Assembly (NCBI GenBank): GCA_947627365.1
Contig: CANQVT010000022.1
Span: forward strand, 1 to 43,532
Origin: an uncultured Lachnospiraceae bacterium
GTDB lineage: Bacteria > Bacillota > Clostridia > Lachnospirales > Lachnospiraceae
Length of the DNA: 43,532 nt
Direction of reading: 5' to 3'
In this document: positions 32,377 to 41,136 of the stretch, one piece after another
How the letters are laid out: the number at the start of each line of letters is the position of its first letter
Numbering within the stretch: the first letter of the stretch is position 1
The notes under the pieces: generated by a model
Seen by the model: the letters and a program-made list of their open reading frames with translations, nothing else
Database searches by the model: none
What the model was told of the DNA's origin: nothing
Made by a program: the position numbers and the translations under genes

Positions 32377-34155
32377 TCACTCGAACTGCGACGCGTAAAG
32401 CCGGTAATAGAAGCCCTTCTGCACCATCAGCTCGTCGTGCGCGCCCTGCTCCACCACATCGCCATGGTCGAGCACGAGAATGCGATCCGCGTTCTGAATC
32501 GTCGAGAGACGGTGCGCGATCACAAAGCAGGTTCGCCCGGCCATAAGCGAGCGCATCGCCTGCTGTACCTGCCGCTCTGTGCTCGTGTCCACGTTGCTGG
32601 TCGCCTCGTCAAGGATCAGCATTTGCGTGTCATAGAGCATCGCCCGCGCGATCGTCAGAAGCTGCTTCTGGCCTTTGCTTATGTTCGTTCCATCCTCGCT
32701 GATTACTGTCTGATAGCCGTCTGGAAGCCGCATGATATAGCTGTGGATCCGGGCGGCTTTCGCTGCGGCGACGACCTCCTCCATCGTGGCGTTTTCCTTT
32801 CCGTAGGCGATGTTTTCGTAGATCGTACCACGAAACACCCAGGTCTCCTGAAGAACCATCGCATAAGCACGGCGCAGACTGTCCCTCGTGAGCGTGCGGA
32901 TCTCGTGCCCGTCCACCAGGATCTCGCCCGCGTCAACGTCATAGAAACGCATCAGCAGATTGATGATCGTGCTCTTGCCCGCGCCGGTCGGCCCGACGAT
33001 CGCGACCGTCTTCCCGGCGTCCGCCTGCAGATTCAGATTATGCAGGATCGTCTTGCCCGGCACATAACCGAACGAGACATCTTTCATTTCAACATCGCCC
33101 TGCACGTCCGTGAGCGTCTTCGCGCCATAGATATCCTTCACCTCTTCCGGCTCGTCGAGCAGACGGAACACACGCTCCGCCGCGGCCAGCGCCGAATAGA
33201 TCTCGTTGACGATGTTCGCGATCTCGTTGATCGGCCCGGAAAACTTCCGGGAGTACAACACGAACGAGGAGATCTGCCCGAGATCCACGATCTTCCACAG
33301 GTAAAATACCGCGCCCACCAGCCCGATCAGAGCCAGACCCAGATTGTTGATAAAGCCGACCGTAGGCCCCATCGTCATGCCGAGCGTGTCCGCGTCGCGG
33401 TAGGCGTCCGCGGCGGCGTGGTTGATCGCGCTGAACTCCTCGCAGACCCCGTCCTCATAGGCGTAAGCGAGGATCGTCTTCTGCCCGGTGAACATCTCCT
33501 CGACAAAACCGTTCATGCGCCCGTAGGCCGCGCTTCGCTTCGCGTACAGCGGCCGCGTCCTGCGCCCCATCCGCGAGGTGTACCAAACAGCCATCGGGAT
33601 CGTCACAAGCATACACACCACCATCGGCAGCGAGATCACGCACATCATCAGGAAGGAACCAACCACCGTCACGACGCTCGTAATGATCTGCACAACGTCC
33701 GTCGACAGACTGGTGCTAAGCACGTCGATATCATAGCTGACGCGGCTGATGATATCGCCCGCCTGGTTGCGGTCAAAGAATCCGACCGGCAGCGTCATAA
33801 GCTTGTCGAAAACGTCCCCGCGCATCTTCTGCGCCACGCGCCGGCTGACGCGCATCATCCCGATATTCACAAAAAAGGTCAGAAGACCGCTCGCCACATA
33901 GGCGATCAGCATACAACGCCCGTAATAAAACACGACGCCGAAATCCACCTTCCCGGCACCGGCTCCCGCGGCGTGGATCGCCTGTCCTGCGAAACCCGGA
34001 CCCAGCAGATTCCCGAAATTGCTCAAAAAAGCGCAAGCGGTCAGTCCGGCCACCGCCCAGCGGTAATCCTTCAGGTAGGACAGAATACGCCGAAGCGTCC
34101 CCTTCGTGTCCCTAGGCCGTTCCTTTTTTCCTCCGCGATCCCCTGGTCCCGGCAT
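32377..34155 (-). CDS. ABC exporter half-transporter with consensus Walker B
   Basis: 592 residues: six-helix exporter domain (about 25-310) followed by an ATPase domain. Walker A GPTGAGKST, Walker B MLILDEATS with the catalytic Glu, and His switch VIAHRLST are normal, but the signature is ISKGQ instead of LSGGQ. This complements the partner gene upstream, whose signature is normal but whose Walker B Glu is Asp. Together they form a heterodimer with one working and one degenerate ATP site, as in BmrCD, LmrCD and TM287/288, which export drugs or lipids. The gap to the partner is 26 bp. Confidence 0.9.
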   Translation of the reverse strand: MPGPGDRGGKKERPRDTKGTLRRILSYLKDYRWAVAGLTACAFLSNFGNLLGPGFAGQAIHAAGAGAGKVDFGVVFYYGRCMLIAYVASGLLTFFVNIGMMRVSRRVAQKMRGDVFDKLMTLPVGFFDRNQAGDIISRVSYDIDVLSTSLSTDVVQIITSVVTVVGSFLMMCVISLPMVVCMLVTIPMAVWYTSRMGRRTRPLYAKRSAAYGRMNGFVEEMFTGQKTILAYAYEDGVCEEFSAINHAAADAYRDADTLGMTMGPTVGFINNLGLALIGLVGAVFYLWKIVDLGQISSFVLYSRKFSGPINEIANIVNEIYSALAAAERVFRLLDEPEEVKDIYGAKTLTDVQGDVEMKDVSFGYVPGKTILHNLNLQADAGKTVAIVGPTGAGKSTIINLLMRFYDVDAGEILVDGHEIRTLTRDSLRRAYAMVLQETWVFRGTIYENIAYGKENATMEEVVAAAKAARIHSYIMRLPDGYQTVISEDGTNISKGQKQLLTIARAMLYDTQMLILDEATSNVDTSTERQVQQAMRSLMAGRTCFVIAHRLSTIQNADRILVLDHGDVVEQGAHDELMVQKGFYYRLYASQFE

Positions 34156-34181
34156 CGTCCGCGCCTCCTTTCTGCTCGCCT

Positions 34182-36053
34182 TCAGCCTGCTTCAAGCGCA
34201 CCCATCTGTGTGTGATAGATATCTTTATACTCAGGGCAGGCCGCGAGCAGATGCTCGTGGCTGCCGTACCCGATGCAGCGCCCGTCGTCCATCACCAGAA
34301 TATTCGTCATGTTCATCACGGAGCTGACGCGCTGCGCGATCAGTATTGTCGTCGTGTCCCTGTGGCGGTCCAGAATAGCCTTACGCAGCGCCGCGTCTGT
34401 CTTGTAATCCAGCGCGGACGAGGAATCGTCCAGGATCAGAATCTCCGGATCCGCCGCCAGCGCGCGTGCGATCAGCAACCGCTGTTTCTGCCCACCGGAA
34501 AGGTTCGCGCCCTTGATATCGGCGATGTAGTCCAGTCCCTTCTCCAGGCCGTCGATGTACTCTGCGGCCATCGCATCCTGTACCGCGTCCCGCAAGCCCT
34601 CTTCCGTGACATCCCGGCCGAACGAAATATTCCGCCGCAGCGTGTCGTTGAACACCATATCGTTCTGAAATACCACGCCGAACCTGCGGTGCAGCTCGTC
34701 CTTCGGATAGCTGCGCACGTCGCGTCCGTCCACGAAAATACCGCCCTCCTGCGCATCATAGAAGCGCATCAGCAGATTGATGACCGTCGTCTTTCCACAG
34801 CCGGTCGGCCCGATGATCCCGAGGCTCTCGCCGCGCCGGATCGCGAAGCTGATGTCGTCGAGACACTTCTCCCTGACATCGGCTGCGCCGGTTTCCGCAG
34901 CGCTGTCCCTTCCACCGTTGCCTTCCTTGTTCTCCGTAGCGCTGTCCCCTCTGGCTTTCTGCTTCAATATCATCCGCCCGTCATCCGCCAGCTCTGAACC
35001 TCGCGCAGCAATGTCCTCATCCTCCCCGTAGCGGAAGCTGACATGCTCGAAGCGGATGAACTCGTCCCCGGACGGCCGCTTCGCCTCATCCTCCCCGATC
35101 ACGCAAAGATCCTCCGGCGTCTCCAGCACCTGCGCGATACGGTCCGCAGAGGCCGTCGCCTTGCTCAGCATCGTGAAGATGCGGTTCAGCCCCATGACGC
35201 CCTGCAGCACCATGTTAAAATAGGTGAGAAACGCCAGGATCACGCCCGGCTGCGCCGCCCCGCTGTTCACGCGGACCGCCCCGAGGAAGACCACGAGCGT
35301 CAGCCCGACGTTCAGGCACAGCTGCATGATCGGTCCCGGCAGCGCCATGATCGTTCCCGCCGTGATGTCACTGTCCGCCATCGCGTCGTTGTACCCCGCG
35401 AAGCGACGCTTCTCGTACTCCGTCTTTGAGAGCGCTTTGACCACACGGATCCCGCTGATGTTCTCGCGCATGACGCGCACGACGTCGTCCAGCCTCTGCT
35501 GCACTCTGTTGTAAAGCGGGATCCCATAGCGGGAAACCCCGAAGATCACAAGCAAAAGGATCGGCAGCATCACGCAGAGGATCGAGGCGAGCACCGGGTC
35601 CATCACCAGCGTGACGACAATGCCGCCGAGCAGCATGATGGGAGCGCGCACACAGAGCGTCTGCAGAGTCTGCGCGCAGGACTGTACATTGTAGCTGTCG
35701 CTCGTCATGCGGCTGATCAGGCTGGGAAGCCCGAAGGCGTCAAACTGATTCCCGGACAGATTCGCCGTCCGGGAAAATAGATCCTGTCGGATATGATAGG
35801 AGACATTGTGGGCGTTCTCCACGGCTCTTTTGTTGCCCGCGATGTTCAGCGCGCGCGTCACAAACGCTGTGGCGATCATCAGAAAGCCCCACAGGAAGAT
35901 CTCATGCAGAACTCCTGTGGGAACCGTAACGTCAATGATATGCTCCAGAATGTAAGGGAGCAAAAGCTCCGTCATCGTCGCAAGAAGCTTCAGCAGCACA
36001 ACAATGCTGATCGACTTGCGGTATGGTTTCATGTATTGGAAAAAAAGTCTCAT
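34182..36053 (-). CDS. ABC exporter half-transporter with degenerate Walker B
   Basis: 623 residues: exporter membrane domain (about 1-310) and ATPase domain. Walker A GPTGCGKTT and signature LSGGQKQ are canonical; Walker B ends ILILDDSSSALD, so the catalytic Glu is Asp, and the switch is IAQRVSS with Gln for His. An insertion of about 60 hydrophilic residues (about 340-395, with DEDIAARGSELADDG) sits before Walker A and is unusual for the family. First gene of the pair; the membrane partner follows after 26 bp. The hybrid kinase gene ends 40 bp upstream on the same strand, so all three may be cotranscribed. Confidence 0.9.
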   Translation of the reverse strand: MRLFFQYMKPYRKSISIVVLLKLLATMTELLLPYILEHIIDVTVPTGVLHEIFLWGFLMIATAFVTRALNIAGNKRAVENAHNVSYHIRQDLFSRTANLSGNQFDAFGLPSLISRMTSDSYNVQSCAQTLQTLCVRAPIMLLGGIVVTLVMDPVLASILCVMLPILLLVIFGVSRYGIPLYNRVQQRLDDVVRVMRENISGIRVVKALSKTEYEKRRFAGYNDAMADSDITAGTIMALPGPIMQLCLNVGLTLVVFLGAVRVNSGAAQPGVILAFLTYFNMVLQGVMGLNRIFTMLSKATASADRIAQVLETPEDLCVIGEDEAKRPSGDEFIRFEHVSFRYGEDEDIAARGSELADDGRMILKQKARGDSATENKEGNGGRDSAAETGAADVREKCLDDISFAIRRGESLGIIGPTGCGKTTVINLLMRFYDAQEGGIFVDGRDVRSYPKDELHRRFGVVFQNDMVFNDTLRRNISFGRDVTEEGLRDAVQDAMAAEYIDGLEKGLDYIADIKGANLSGGQKQRLLIARALAADPEILILDDSSSALDYKTDAALRKAILDRHRDTTTILIAQRVSSVMNMTNILVMDDGRCIGYGSHEHLLAACPEYKDIYHTQMGALEAG

Positions 36054-36093
36054 CGGTATCTCTCGGAAGTATTGCTTCCACCGCTTTTACAGC

Positions 36094-38223
36094 TTATATT
36101 TCTTCCAGCAGCTCGATCAGCCGCGGCATGTTCACAGGCTTCGCCATATGCGCGTTCATCCCGCTCCTGATCGACTGCCGCCGATCCTCGTCGAACGCGT
36201 TCGCCGACAGCGCGACGATCGGGATCCCTGAAAGCTCCGGATCCGGAATGCTACGGATCAGACGCGCCGCCTGGTGCCCGTCCACCACCGGCATCTGGAT
36301 ATCCATCAGGACAAGCGCATACTCGCCGGGCAGAGAATTTCGCACGGCGTTGGCCGCCATGTTTCCGTCGGACGCCGTGTCCACAAGAAAGCCCGCGCAG
36401 CGCAACAGCTCCACCTCAATCTCGCGGTTGATCTCATTGTCCTCGACGAGCAGGATCTTCTGACCCTTCCTCAGGCGATCCAGCGTGCTCTCACGGCGTT
36501 CCTGCTCTCTTCCCAGCAGATGATTCAGCCGGAAGCTCAGCGTGACCGTGAAGCGGCTTCCCTTTCCGACCTCGCTGGCAACCTCGATCGTGCCGCCCAT
36601 GCGGTCGATGATGTTCTTCGTGATCGCAAGGCCGAGACCCGTCCCCTGCACGCCGCTCATCGTCGTATTCTTCTCGCGCTCAAACGGTTCAAAGATATGC
36701 GGACGGAAGTCCGCTCCGATCCCGATTCCGGTATCCTCGACGACAAAACGATAAATCGCGTAATTGTCTGAAAGCTGCCGGATTTCCTCCGCCGTGACCC
36801 AGATGCTCCCGCCCTCCCGCGTGTACTTGACCGCATTGAAAAGCAGATGTGACAATACTTGCGAAAGCTTTTCCGCATCTGCAAAAATGTCAAAATGCCT
36901 GACCCCGGACAGGCTGCACGACAGGGAGATGTTCTTTGTGGCCGCGAGCGAATCCACGTCCTCTTTGGCCTTCCCGACGATATCCTCCAGGTTTGCCGCC
37001 GTCTCCTCGATCCGCACCTGCTCCGACTCGATCTTCGTAATCTCCAGCACATCGTCAAAGAGCTGCAGCAGCAGCTTCCCGGACTCCTCGATCCCGTCCA
37101 TACAGCCCCGGACCTTCTCCGGATCCTCCCTGTGCTGCCTGGCCAGCTGCGCGAATCCCATGATCGCGTTCATCGGCGTGCGCAGGTCGTGCGACATGTT
37201 CGCAAGGAACGCGTTCTTGGCGACGTTCGCGGCCTTCGCCTGCTCAAGCGCCTCCTCCAGCACGCGCCTTTGCTCCAGCTCGTGCCGCACCTCGTTGTCC
37301 ACGCTGCGGGTTCCCAGCACGATCTGCGTGGCCTGAACCCCCTGCCCCACATTCACGACATGCATCTGGCGGTACGCCTCGCGGCCCTCCACCAGAATAC
37401 GGTAATGGAGCTGGAACGCGTTTCTGTGCGCCAGCTTTTTCCCGATATTCTCCGGGGCGACCGCTTCCCGGAACAGTTCCCGGTCCTCCGGGTGAACCCA
37501 TTTTTCCATGTAGCGCTCCATGCATGACGCCACACCGGGCAGCTGTTCTTCCTCTCCGAACAGCATCTGGAACTGCTCGCTCAGGCGATAGGCCCAGATC
37601 CAGTCCTCAGCCAGATCTACATAAAGGATCGAAGCATAGTCAATGCTCAATCCTTCGATCACTCTCTTGCGACGGAAATGCTCCTGGCTGATCGACTCAA
37701 GCTCGCGGCTGTACACCTCGGCCTGACTCTTCCACTTTTCCTCTCTTTGCAGGCTCTCCTGCTGCAGGGTGAGCCGTTCCTCCATCAGACGGTTCTTCTT
37801 CTCCGTCGCGTCTCCGATAAACACATAGAAAATGCCGACGCCGCCGTTTTCCAGAAAATGGCCGTAGTCGTCCACCCAGCGCACCTCGCCGTCCCGACGG
37901 ATGATCCGGTACTCGACGTAGTCCAGATCATAGCGGCTGTCCCTGATCTGCTCGGCAATGCTTGTCTCCACTGCCTCCAGGTCGTCCGGGTGCACGATCC
38001 CCCGAAAGGAATTTCCCGTCCAGTCGCGGAATTCCTCCATGGTATCGCAGCCGAAAATGCGAAGCATCGCGTCGTTGGCGTACAGGATGTCCTCATTGCC
38101 GTCCGCGCGGTAGATGAAGAAGCCGCCCGGCATCTCGTCGGCCATATGCCTGACCTGCTCGAAATTCTCCAGTCTGGACAAAATCACTTCGTTTATTTGA
38201 AGCTCTTGTTCGCGGCTGCTCAA
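36094..38223 (-). CDS. Hybrid sensor histidine kinase (PAS-PAS-HisKA-HATPase-REC)
   Basis: 709 residues, wholly cytoplasmic as no membrane segment is seen. PAS (about 25-145, ending YVFIGDATEKKN), coiled coil (145-190), second PAS-like domain (195-310), HisKA with phospho-His near 345 (NMSHDLRTP), HATPase (EDTGIGIG, GTGLGLAITKNI) and a C-terminal receiver (about 582-705; ILLVEDNEINRE, phospho-Asp in LVLMDIQMP). There is no DNA-binding output and no Hpt domain, so phosphate must pass to a partner elsewhere or the receiver works by contact. It is close to the ABC exporter pair and may control it. Confidence 0.9.
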   Translation of the reverse strand: MSSREQELQINEVILSRLENFEQVRHMADEMPGGFFIYRADGNEDILYANDAMLRIFGCDTMEEFRDWTGNSFRGIVHPDDLEAVETSIAEQIRDSRYDLDYVEYRIIRRDGEVRWVDDYGHFLENGGVGIFYVFIGDATEKKNRLMEERLTLQQESLQREEKWKSQAEVYSRELESISQEHFRRKRVIEGLSIDYASILYVDLAEDWIWAYRLSEQFQMLFGEEEQLPGVASCMERYMEKWVHPEDRELFREAVAPENIGKKLAHRNAFQLHYRILVEGREAYRQMHVVNVGQGVQATQIVLGTRSVDNEVRHELEQRRVLEEALEQAKAANVAKNAFLANMSHDLRTPMNAIMGFAQLARQHREDPEKVRGCMDGIEESGKLLLQLFDDVLEITKIESEQVRIEETAANLEDIVGKAKEDVDSLAATKNISLSCSLSGVRHFDIFADAEKLSQVLSHLLFNAVKYTREGGSIWVTAEEIRQLSDNYAIYRFVVEDTGIGIGADFRPHIFEPFEREKNTTMSGVQGTGLGLAITKNIIDRMGGTIEVASEVGKGSRFTVTLSFRLNHLLGREQERRESTLDRLRKGQKILLVEDNEINREIEVELLRCAGFLVDTASDGNMAANAVRNSLPGEYALVLMDIQMPVVDGHQAARLIRSIPDPELSGIPIVALSANAFDEDRRQSIRSGMNAHMAKPVNMPRLIELLEEI

Positions 38224-38356
38224 AGCTCCACCCCCGATATCTCCGAATATTTGGCTTTATCATATCATTTCCGGGCAGATATGTCACCAAAAAATTTCAA
38301 TTGTACACAAAAAATCGGAGCGAACCCGACCGTTCGCGCCGATCTCTCCTGCCTGT

Positions 38357-39055
38357 TCACTCTACCCGCAGCATGCGATAGCCGATGCCGATGTGCGTCT
38401 GGATATACTGCTTCGCGTCCGGTCCGCTCTCCAGTTTCCTGCGCAGTGTAGCCATGAACACGCGCAGGGACGCGACGTCGTTCTCCCAGCTGCTGCCCCA
38501 GACCTGCTGCGTGATATACGTGTGTGTCAACACTCTCCCGATATTCCTGGAAAGCAGGCAGAGCAGCTTGTACTCGATCGGCGTCAGATGCAGTTCTGTC
38601 CCCGCCAGAAAAGCGCATCCGGCCGCATAGTCGATCTTCAGATCTCCGTTTTCAAAGACCGTGTCGTTCTCCTTTTCCTGTCTCATGAGAGCGAAATGGC
38701 GCTGTGTCACCCTCAGGCGCGCCAGCAGCTCCTCTACGGAAAACGGCTTCGTCAGGTAGTCGTCCGCCCCTGCGTCCAGCGCGTCGATCTTGTCCGTGTC
38801 CTCGCTCCTCGCGCTGATCACGATGATCGGCGTATTCGACCAGCTGCGGATCTTCTTTATCACCTCGACGCCGTCCATGTCCGGAAGCCCGAGATCCAGA
38901 AGGATCACATCCGGATTGTGCGAGGTTGCCTGCAGGATCGCGTTTTCCCCGTTCTCCGCGGTCAGATAGCGGTATTCATGTGTTTTCAGCGTCGTCGTGA
39001 TCAGGTTGCGCACCGGCGCGTCGTCCTCGACCACAAGCACAACGAATTTATTCAT
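38357..39055 (-). CDS. kdpE: KdpE-like response regulator (OmpR family)
   Basis: 232 residues: receiver (1-120; VLVVEDDAPVRNL, phospho-Asp in VILLDLGLPDMDG, Lys in YLTKPFS) and winged-helix output (about 130-230; LTPIEYKLLCLLSRNIGRVLTH, VFMATLRRKLE, IGIGYRML). The whole reads as KdpE. The kinase gene overlaps its start by 8 bp. No kdpFABC pump is in the window; instead trkA and trkH lie upstream in the same direction, and direct repeats before trkH are a probable binding site. Confidence 0.85.
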   Translation of the reverse strand: MNKFVVLVVEDDAPVRNLITTTLKTHEYRYLTAENGENAILQATSHNPDVILLDLGLPDMDGVEVIKKIRSWSNTPIIVISARSEDTDKIDALDAGADDYLTKPFSVEELLARLRVTQRHFALMRQEKENDTVFENGDLKIDYAAGCAFLAGTELHLTPIEYKLLCLLSRNIGRVLTHTYITQQVWGSSWENDVASLRVFMATLRRKLESGPDAKQYIQTHIGIGYRMLRVE

Positions 39056-40631
39056 GAAGCTGTACCTCCTTAACCGGCAATGTAAAAGTAAAGACCGCCC
39101 CGTGCGGGACCGCGTCCGACACGCTGATCTCGCCGCCGTGCGCAGTGACGATCGACCTGCACAGCGCGAGCCCGAGACCCATGCTGCGCCGCCCGTCCGT
39201 CACCGGATTCTCTCCCGTGTAGAAAAGTTCAAAAATCTGCGGCTTCATCTCATCCGGAATACCCGGGCCGTCGTCGGCAACCCGAACCACCGCGGTATGT
39301 CCTTCCTCACGCGCAAAGATCGTGATCGTCGAACCGCACTGCGTATATTTTATCGCGTTATTCACAAGATTGATGATCACCTGGACGATCAGTCTGGCGT
39401 CCATCTGAACCAGAAGCAGTTCATTTTCGTTCTCTACCGTGATCGTGTGCTCGGACTGCCTGCGGTCAATATGCCGCAGCGCCTCCGCTATAACCTCGTC
39501 CATCAGCTCCGCGTCCTTGTGGAGCTCCACGCCCTCGCCCTCCATCCTCGTGACCGAGAGAAGATTTTCGACCAGATTGATCAGCCACATGGAATCATCA
39601 TAGATATCCGTGTAGAGATGCCGCTTCGTCGCCTCGTCAAAATCCTCCCCGTTCGTCATCAGATTGCTTGCGTTGCCGGAGATCGAAGTCAGGGGCGTGC
39701 GCAGATCATGAGAGATCGTGCGCAGAAGGTTCGCGCGCAGCTGCTCGTTCTGCGCCAGCACCGCGGCGTCCTCCTTCTCTCTCGCGTTCTTCTCGTTCTC
39801 CATCGCAAGCGCGCACTCGCCAAGGATCGACATCAGGATCCCGTTCTCAAACGCGTCCACCGGATTGTCCTTCACATCGATGCCGGCCACCCCGTAAAGT
39901 ACGCCGCTGAGGCGAATCGGGCAGTACAGCCGCGCATCCGTTTTCCCCGGGGACAGAAGCTGCTCCAGATCGCAATCCTCCGGGAGATAGATCGCCACAT
40001 CCCTGCCGGTCAGCTTCGAGAGCTGGTCCGCCGTCGCGCGGACAATCGCCTCTCTTCCGGCGGCATGCTGCAGGGACTGGTTTGTATCCAGAAGGATCTT
40101 CGTGCGATACGCGTTTATGGCCGACTGATACGCCAGATTTTTCATCCGCGCCGCCAGCGTTCCGGTCAGAAGCGACGCGAGCAGCATGACAAGGAAGGTC
40201 ATCGGGTAGCCGATGTCGTAAGCCAGCAGCGTATAACGCGGATCCGTAAAAAGATAATTGAAAATGAAAACGCTGGCCACCGACGCCAGAACGCCGTAGA
40301 CCATATGCTCCGTCACTACGGAAGTGATCAGGACGCCCAGAATATATACCGTGATGATGTTGGCGTCCGAAAGCCCCCAGCGGTAAAACAGCAGACTCAG
40401 GCTGGTTGCCATCACCAGGGAAAGAAGAAATTTGACCGTATCGGCCAGGGTGAACCAGTGCTTTCCCCGATACGCCTGAGCCATTCGCGCGGCCGCCTGG
40501 ATCCCCTCCGCGTTGGGCCAAGCGGATGACAGATAGCCCGGGATGATCTCCCCGGGCCGATTTCCCGTCAAATCTTCACTGCGGTTTCCAAATCTGCTGT
40601 TTCGGCCCTCTTCCGCCTGTCTTCCACTCAT
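39048..40631 (-). CDS. kdpD: KdpD-like sensor histidine kinase lacking the N-terminal KdpD domain
   Basis: 527 residues. Four clustered membrane helices (about 65-160, DUF4118 type, with the GVLASVASVFIFNYLF block), a GAF-like domain (180-280), HisKA with phospho-His near 308 (RTISHDLRTPLTSISGN) and HATPase (NLVNNAIKYT, ADDGPGIPDE, SMGLGLAL). Full KdpD has some 380 extra N-terminal residues (the KdpD/UspA-like ATP- and turgor-linked part); these are absent, replaced by a 60-residue leader. It therefore probably reads potassium or membrane state by the membrane/GAF parts. Overlaps the response regulator gene by 8 bp. Its first 18 codons overlap the frame of the KdpF-like gene. Confidence 0.85.
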   Translation of the reverse strand: MSGRQAEEGRNSRFGNRSEDLTGNRPGEIIPGYLSSAWPNAEGIQAAARMAQAYRGKHWFTLADTVKFLLSLVMATSLSLLFYRWGLSDANIITVYILGVLITSVVTEHMVYGVLASVASVFIFNYLFTDPRYTLLAYDIGYPMTFLVMLLASLLTGTLAARMKNLAYQSAINAYRTKILLDTNQSLQHAAGREAIVRATADQLSKLTGRDVAIYLPEDCDLEQLLSPGKTDARLYCPIRLSGVLYGVAGIDVKDNPVDAFENGILMSILGECALAMENEKNAREKEDAAVLAQNEQLRANLLRTISHDLRTPLTSISGNASNLMTNGEDFDEATKRHLYTDIYDDSMWLINLVENLLSVTRMEGEGVELHKDAELMDEVIAEALRHIDRRQSEHTITVENENELLLVQMDARLIVQVIINLVNNAIKYTQCGSTITIFAREEGHTAVVRVADDGPGIPDEMKPQIFELFYTGENPVTDGRRSMGLGLALCRSIVTAHGGEISVSDAVPHGAVFTFTLPVKEVQLHE

Positions 40632-41100
40632 GCTTTATTCCTGCCTTAAATACTTTCGACTTTTGAGCCGTGCTATGCCCGAAAAAGCTCGTGATTCGCT
40701 CTGCCCGCGGGCCCCTCGCCGGGGCGGCATCGCTCTCCTGCGTAGAGCGATTGCTTCGCCCTATAGATCCACTGTCCCGTGAAATTGCCTGCAAGCAGGC
40801 ATTTCCCGCTCCAGCGTCTCGGCCTGTCTTATGAGCCGTGCCACGCCCGAAAAAGCTTCGCTTTTCCGGGCTCGCGGGCGTTCGCCCTATCTTCCGTCGA
40901 CCAGACGCGTCCTCCCGGGAGCAAGCTCCCGCGTCCGCGCCTGTCTCCGTCCGGCACGGCTCATTGCTTTCGCGTACATCATACCACATCTTCGGATTTT
41001 TGAAAAAGATTTGTTCCACAAATCCTCCGCTTCTTTTCACCACAAGATACCCTGTTATCAGACAGAGAATAAAAATCCCAACCAGCACCAGATCCGTCAT
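40576..41100 (-). CDS. KdpF-like small membrane protein with repeat-derived extension
   Basis: 174 codons from the ATG at 41100, seven bases after GAGGGGGG. Only about the first 45 residues look genuine: a single membrane span MTDLVLVGIFILCLITGYLV, whose GYLV end recalls KdpF, the peptide that steadies the Kdp pump. From about residue 50 the frame reads through the repeats B2 and B1 and into the start of the kinase gene, giving a low-complexity polar tail rich in Arg, Gly and Ser. The original gene was probably about 45-50 codons and lost its stop when the repeat inserted. Lies between trkA and the KdpD-like gene, all on one strand. Confidence 0.5.
   Translation of the reverse strand: MTDLVLVGIFILCLITGYLVVKRSGGFVEQIFFKNPKMWYDVRESNEPCRTETGADAGACSREDASGRRKIGRTPASPEKRSFFGRGTAHKTGRDAGAGNACLQAISRDSGSIGRSNRSTQESDAAPARGPRAERITSFFGHSTAQKSKVFKAGIKHEWKTGGRGPKQQIWKPQ
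40664..40780. repeat. Structured repeat element, copy B1
   Basis: Begins TGAGCCGTGC (40664-40673) like the ends of copy A, holds the exact 27-bp core at 40707-40733 shared with 27503-27529, and keeps the CGCTCT/AGAGCG stem (40731-40736, 40744-40749) while its loop differs from copy A, followed by the shared GCCCTAT. Its right end is not clear. Confidence 0.7.
40832..40963. repeat. Structured repeat element, copy B2
   Basis: Bounded by perfect inverted ends TGAGCCGTGCC (40832-40842) and GGCACGGCTCA (40953-40963). Shares with copy A the GAAAAAGC-TCGCTTTTCC block near the left end, GCCCTATC, GCAAGCTCCCGCG and the flank TTTCGCG, but lacks the 27-bp core. B1 and B2 together fill the interval between the kinase and KdpF-like coding parts. 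Confidence 0.75.
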
Positions 41101-41136
41101 GTCGATGCCCCCCTCTCTTCGCAATGCAAGTCACGC

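Noticed and set aside
32437-34215. Long plus-strand open frame opposite the ABC exporter gene
   Set aside because: Arg/His/Asp-rich shadow translation; the ABC gene below it has every ATPase motif.
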